Assembly (NCBI RefSeq): GCF_007827045.1
Contig: NZ_RPFW01000002.1
Coordinates: 124,001-188,000 of the forward strand
Direction: 5' to 3'
DNA length: 64,000 nt
Source of the DNA: Trebonia kvetii
Lineage (GTDB): Bacteria; Actinomycetota; Actinomycetes; Streptosporangiales; Streptosporangiaceae
The translations under genes were made by a program, and so were the position numbers. How positions within the stretch are numbered: position 1 is the first letter of the stretch; each line of letters begins with the position of its first letter. Below are positions 60,364-64,000 of this stretch, in pieces. The notes beneath the pieces are model-generated. The model did not search any database. It saw only the letters and a list, made by a program, of their open reading frames with translations, and had not been told where the DNA came from.

Positions 60364-60567
60364 GTGGCCGACACCCTCAGGAAAGGCACCCGCGTCACCG
60401 GGACGGACCGCAGCGAGCTGGCGACCGACCTGAAAGAGCGGTACGACGCGGGCGAGTCCATTCGTTCCCTGGCGACCGCCACGGGGCGCTCATACGGGTT
60501 CATCCACCGTATCCTCACCGAGACCGGGGTCACCCTGCGCGGCAGGGGCGGCGCGGCACGGAAGTAG
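60364..60567 (+). CDS. Small helix-turn-helix protein
   Basis: 67 residues from a GTG, with GGGAGG 5 nt upstream. The middle has the HTH helix pattern ERYDAGESIRSLATATGRSYGFIHRILTETG, and the C-terminus is basic (GRGGAARK). Near-identical short HTH proteins occur in many actinobacteria, where they stand alone. It probably binds DNA; targets unknown. A hairpin follows at 60587-60613. Confidence 0.88.
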   Translation: MADTLRKGTRVTGTDRSELATDLKERYDAGESIRSLATATGRSYGFIHRILTETGVTLRGRGGAARK

Positions 60568-60586
60568 GCGCCCGCAGACGATAAGC

Positions 60587-60613
60587 ACCGCGTCGGCTAT
60601 TAGCCGGCGCGGT
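60587..60613 (+). terminator. Candidate hairpin terminator
   Basis: ACCGCGTCGGC pairs with GCCGGCGCGGT with one G-T mismatch over a TATTA loop, 20 nt after the HTH stop. Confidence 0.65.
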
Positions 60614-60666
60614 CGCCGTTCGCCTGGCGGAAAACCATGCCATGACAGTTCGCCGGGCGAACTACC

Positions 60667-62697
60667 ATGGCCAGCGTGATGGTCCACGGTCCCATGATGG
60701 GCGCGGTGCGCGGGTTCCGCATGGACCCGTCGGTCACCAAGCAGAAGATCAAGCCGGGCACGGTCAAGCGGATGTTCGGCTACGCCAGGCCCTACCGCTG
60801 GCCGCTGACCATCTTCCTATTCGCCACGGCGCTGGACGCCGCGATCACGGTGGTCAACCCGCTGCTGCTGCGCGAGTTGATCGACAACGGCATTATCGCC
60901 CGCGACGAGGCGGTCGTGATCACCGTGGCGCTCACCGTCGCCGGCGTCGCGCTGTTTGACGCGCTCCTCAGCGTGGTGACCCGGTACTTTTCCGCGCGGA
61001 TCGGCGAGGGCCTCATCTATGATCTGCGCACGCAGGTCTTCGACCACGTGCAGCGGCAGCCGCTCGCCTTCTTCACCAGGGCGCAGACCGGCTCGCTTGT
61101 CAGCAGGCTCGACGGCGACGTGGTGGGTGCGCAGCAGGCGATCGTGGGCGTGCTGTCCAGCGTGCTGTCGAACGTGCTGACCCTGATCGTTATCCTGATC
61201 ACCTTGTTCTACCTGTCCTGGCTGGTCAGCCTGATCGGGCTGCTGCTCATCCCGTGCTTCATCCTCCCTGCCCGGCTGCTCGGCCGCAGGATGCAGCGCC
61301 TGGCACGCGAATCAATGCAGCTCAACGCCGAGATGGGCACCACGATGAACGAGCGGTTCAACGTGGCGGGCGCGATGCTGGCCAAGCTCTACGGCCGACC
61401 GCGCGAGGAGTCGGAGCTGTTCGCGGCCAAGGCGATGAAGGTCCGCGAGATCGGCGTCACCCGCGACATGTACGGCATGGTGTTCATGATCGCGATCACC
61501 TTGCTGACCGCGCTGTTCACCGCCGTGGTCTACGGCGTCGGCGGCGTCCTGGTGATCAGGGGCAGCTTCGAGTTCGGCACGCTCGTCGCGCTCGCCCAGC
61601 TGCTCGCCCGGGTCTACGGGCCGATCGGCCAGCTCTCCAACGTCCAGGTCCAGGTGATGACCGCGCTGGTCAGCTTCGACCGGGTCTTCGAGGTCATCGA
61701 CCTGGAGCCGCTGATCAAGGAGAAGCCGGGCGCGGCGGTGCTCGCCAGGCGCGACGCCGCCGGGACCGCGCCGTCGATCGAGTTCGACCGGGTCTCGTTC
61801 CGCTACCCCACCGCAGCCGAGGTGTCCCTCGCCTCCCTGGAGTCGATCGCGCTCAAGCAGCCGGAACGGACCGATGCCGCCGCCGGGGTGCTGCACGAGG
61901 TGTCGTTCGCCGCGCCGGCCGGGAAACTCACCGCCCTCGTCGGGCCGTCGGGCGCGGGCAAGACCACCATCACCCAGCTGGTCTCCCGCATGTACGACCC
62001 GAACGACGGTGCCGTCCGCATCGGCGGCCACGACATCACGGACGTGACGCTCGACTCGCTGCACGACGTGGTGGGCGTGGTCACCCAGGACGCCCACCTG
62101 TTCCACGACACCATCCGCGCCAACCTGCTGTACGCGCGCCCGTCGGCGACCGAGCGGGAGGTCATCGAGGCCTGCCGGGCGGCACAGATCTGGGATCTGG
62201 TCGAGGTGCTGCCCGACGGACTCGACACGATCGTCGGCGACCGCGGCTATCGGCTGTCCGGCGGGGAGAAGCAGCGGGTGGCCCTTGCCCGGCTGCTGCT
62301 CAAGGCCCCGTCCATCGTGGTATTGGACGAGGCGACCGCGCACCTGGACTCGGAGTCCGAGCTCGCCGTGCAGCAGGCCCTGTCGGTCGCGCTGCAGGGG
62401 CGGACCTCGCTGGTCATCGCGCACCGGCTGTCCACCGTTCGCGAGGCCGACCAGATCCTGGTGATCGAGTCTGGCCAGGTCGCGGAAAGCGGCACCCACC
62501 TGGAGCTGCTTGACGCGGGCGGGCTGTATGCCGACCTGTACCTGACTCAGTTCAAGAGCCAGGAAAGCCGGGAGCATCCGTCCGAACGGGTTCGTGACTC
62601 CGCCCTTGGCGTCCCGGAATTCGCGGATGGCGGCGGCCCGATGGTCAGGGGACCCCGCGGCGAGCGTCCGTCGTGGCTGCCCCCGCGCGGCAACTAA
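60667..62697 (+). CDS. ABC exporter, fused transmembrane and ATPase domains (ABCB type)
   Basis: 676 residues. Six TM helices lie between residues 40 and 320, with intracellular contacts EGLIYDLRTQVFDHVQRQPLAFF. The ATPase domain has Walker A GPSGAGKTT, Q-loop VTQDAHLF, signature LSGGEKQRVALARL, Walker B IVVLDEATAHLD and HRLSTV. A 30-residue insertion before the ATPase (AAEVSLASLESIALKQPERTD) is unusual. One gene encodes one half-transporter, so a homodimer is expected. Substrate could be a drug, lipid or peptide. Confidence 0.96.
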   Translation: MASVMVHGPMMGAVRGFRMDPSVTKQKIKPGTVKRMFGYARPYRWPLTIFLFATALDAAITVVNPLLLRELIDNGIIARDEAVVITVALTVAGVALFDALLSVVTRYFSARIGEGLIYDLRTQVFDHVQRQPLAFFTRAQTGSLVSRLDGDVVGAQQAIVGVLSSVLSNVLTLIVILITLFYLSWLVSLIGLLLIPCFILPARLLGRRMQRLARESMQLNAEMGTTMNERFNVAGAMLAKLYGRPREESELFAAKAMKVREIGVTRDMYGMVFMIAITLLTALFTAVVYGVGGVLVIRGSFEFGTLVALAQLLARVYGPIGQLSNVQVQVMTALVSFDRVFEVIDLEPLIKEKPGAAVLARRDAAGTAPSIEFDRVSFRYPTAAEVSLASLESIALKQPERTDAAAGVLHEVSFAAPAGKLTALVGPSGAGKTTITQLVSRMYDPNDGAVRIGGHDITDVTLDSLHDVVGVVTQDAHLFHDTIRANLLYARPSATEREVIEACRAAQIWDLVEVLPDGLDTIVGDRGYRLSGGEKQRVALARLLLKAPSIVVLDEATAHLDSESELAVQQALSVALQGRTSLVIAHRLSTVREADQILVIESGQVAESGTHLELLDAGGLYADLYLTQFKSQESREHPSERVRDSALGVPEFADGGGPMVRGPRGERPSWLPPRGN

Positions 62698-62700
62698 CAG

Positions 62701-63594
62701 TTACTTGTAACCCAGCCTGCGCAGTTCCTCGCCCGCGACCTTCTCGATGTCGGACAGCTGGCTAAAGCTCAGGGTGCGCCGCCACTGGTTCTGCTCAAGC
62801 TTGGCGCGCTTGGTCGACGGCGTGACGGGCGCGGCGATCTTCGACCCGGTGAAACTGGTCAGGGTCGCGGCGGCGGCACCGGGGTCGCGGGCCATGTCCT
62901 CGTAGCGGAGCGTCTTGAGCTGGTCCGGCGCCAGCGCGCGGCGCAGCCGGGCGGCGAGCCTGATGGCGCCGCGCCAGCGCAGCGCGCACTTGCCCACGTC
63001 CGACAGCGACGGCCACGTCAGCCGGTCGGACTCGTCCTCCACGCCGTAGAACGGGTTGGGGAACTCGGTCTCGATGTTGACCACGCTCGGCCGGAACCAG
63101 GACATCGCCATCGGGTCGGCGAGCATCGCGGCCACGGTGTCCCTGCCGTCCCGCACCACCTGGACGATCAGCGCGTCGGGGAAGGCCGCGACCAGAGCCT
63201 CGGCGCAATAGGCCAGGTCAGGGCTCGCGTCGCCGAACCGGTTCAGCCCGCGCAGCTCGGCGCACGGGCCGACTTCGCCGTCGCGCAGCCCGGCCGCGGA
63301 ACGGCACTGCGGCGTGCAGTCCAGGCAGCTCGTCGGGCCGATCTGCCAGCCCTGCGCGAACGCGTCCCTGATCACCGCGGCGGCGGCGTCGCCGCGCCCG
63401 CTGTATAGCGACGGGCGCCGCGCGAAGCCGTAGACCGCCTGGAGCACGACGTGATGCCCGATGGTCACGTGGAACCCCGGGGAGATCTTGAGCGCCCGGC
63501 CGACCGACTCCGCGCCGGAGTGCGGCGCGCCGATCACGAAGACCGGCCGGGTCACGTTGCGGGCGTTCACAATAAGAAGGTGGCGCGGAGGCAT
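62701..63594 (-). CDS. PAPS-dependent sulfotransferase-family protein
   Basis: 297 residues from the ATG at 63594; no Shine-Dalgarno is seen and a GTG at 63570 is an alternative. The 5'-phosphosulfate loop VFVIGAPHSGAESVGRAL and the 3'-phosphate motif VQVVRDGRDTVAAM are those of Sulfotransfer_3 proteins. Four Cys lie in the centre (TSCLDCTPQC, GPCAELRG). Substrate unknown. It is convergent with the ABC exporter, 3 nt apart, and divergent from the lipoprotein gene. Confidence 0.86.
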   Translation of the reverse strand: MPPRHLLIVNARNVTRPVFVIGAPHSGAESVGRALKISPGFHVTIGHHVVLQAVYGFARRPSLYSGRGDAAAAVIRDAFAQGWQIGPTSCLDCTPQCRSAAGLRDGEVGPCAELRGLNRFGDASPDLAYCAEALVAAFPDALIVQVVRDGRDTVAAMLADPMAMSWFRPSVVNIETEFPNPFYGVEDESDRLTWPSLSDVGKCALRWRGAIRLAARLRRALAPDQLKTLRYEDMARDPGAAAATLTSFTGSKIAAPVTPSTKRAKLEQNQWRRTLSFSQLSDIEKVAGEELRRLGYK

Positions 63595-63728
63595 CAATGC
63601 CGTATCGGAGCGGGCCCTGTTCAGGCGGAGGGGCGGAGGCGGGCGGAGCGTCTGGTCGGTCTCGTGGGCGGACCCGTTCGGGTCTCCCCAGTAAGGTACT
63701 CGCTGCGCCGACCACATATGCTGACTCC

Positions 63729-64000
63729 GTGCCTCTACTACCCCGCGTCGTGATAGGGCCCGTCGCCGTCGCCATGGCCGCGGTGGCCTGCTGTATCGGC
63801 GTGACCGGGTGCGCCCAGTTCAACAAGGCATTGGGGCAGCAGAAGGCGATGGTGTACTTCCAGACGAGCACGCCGGTGGCCTTCAAGCTGAGGGTCCGCG
63901 CCGCGTGCGACAACCTGCCGCACGTCAAGGCCGTCCCGATCTCGAAGGGCGTGCCGCTGGCGTCGGCCGTCGACGTGGTGACCTACGACACGACCGGCGC
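63729..64000 (+). CDS. Predicted lipoprotein (3' end outside window)
   Basis: From a GTG at 63729 the frame reads PLLPRVVIGPVAVAMAAVACC and IGVTGCAQ, a signal peptide with a lipobox whose Cys is about residue 28. The visible part continues as FNKALGQQKAMVYFQTSTPVAFKLRVRAACD with no stop before the window edge. TATGCT (63717-63722) is 6 nt before the start codon, so a leaderless message is plausible. Family not recognised. Confidence 0.75.
   Translation, partial: MPLLPRVVIGPVAVAMAAVACCIGVTGCAQFNKALGQQKAMVYFQTSTPVAFKLRVRAACDNLPHVKAVPISKGVPLASAVDVVTYDTTG

Overview
The window is very GC-rich and gene-dense, with many GTG/TTG starts, 4-nt start/stop overlaps and probable leaderless genes. It carries actinobacterial families: a DUF574-type methyltransferase, a SufR-BDCSU-SufT cluster, an acVLRF1 release-factor homologue, a DUF222/HNH protein and DesK/NarL-type two-component systems. 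I read it as chromosomal DNA of a non-mycobacterial actinomycete. The genus cannot be fixed from sequence alone. I saw no tRNA, rRNA or CRISPR array.

Region 1 (1-8976) is mixed housekeeping and accessory DNA: a partial MFS exporter, a UPF0016 metal transporter behind a yybP-ykoY Mn2+ riboswitch, a nucleotidyltransferase, a methyltransferase, a broken PEBP gene, hydrolases, an IS110-type insertion that has altered the 3' end of a thioesterase gene, a GNAT enzyme and a truncated haemoglobin. Region 2 (9004-22737) has a histidine kinase/regulator pair divergent from an ABC transporter. It also has an ArsR-SRPBCC fusion gene with a 26-bp perfect palindrome in an apparently leaderless promoter, a frameshifted maleylpyruvate-isomerase-like gene, dehydrogenase and esterase genes, and a MarR/FUSC exporter pair sharing repeated operators.

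Region 3 (22738-32129) opens with a methionyl-tRNA synthetase. Its leader has the layout of a ribosome-mediated attenuator: a 14-codon peptide with tandem Met codons, two hairpins that can exchange pairing, and a T-rich tail. Next come a DUF222/HNH protein, a candidate toxin/immunity pair in which the toxin resembles the RelA/SpoT synthetase fold, a MerR-controlled small gene, a NarL regulator whose kinase is a remnant, and an RSH protein that keeps its hydrolase residues but has lost its synthetase glutamate.

Region 4 (32180-38466) is one leftward cluster: GntR regulator, Cache-domain protein, P450, ferredoxin, decayed ferredoxin reductase, glutamine-synthetase-like ligase, solute-binding protein and class-I amidotransferase hydrolase. 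Its core order matches the mor/pip cyclic-amine degradation genes of mycobacteria, but the reductase gene is internally deleted. Region 5 (38476-55578) follows the conserved ctaA-ABC-sufR-suf neighbourhood, with a block of membrane and stress-type genes inserted before sufR. Region 6 (55579-64000) has an AT-richer intergenic segment with nested repeats, then SseB, an acVLRF1 homologue, an ABC-F ATPase, a small HTH protein, an ABC exporter, a sulfotransferase and the start of a lipoprotein gene.
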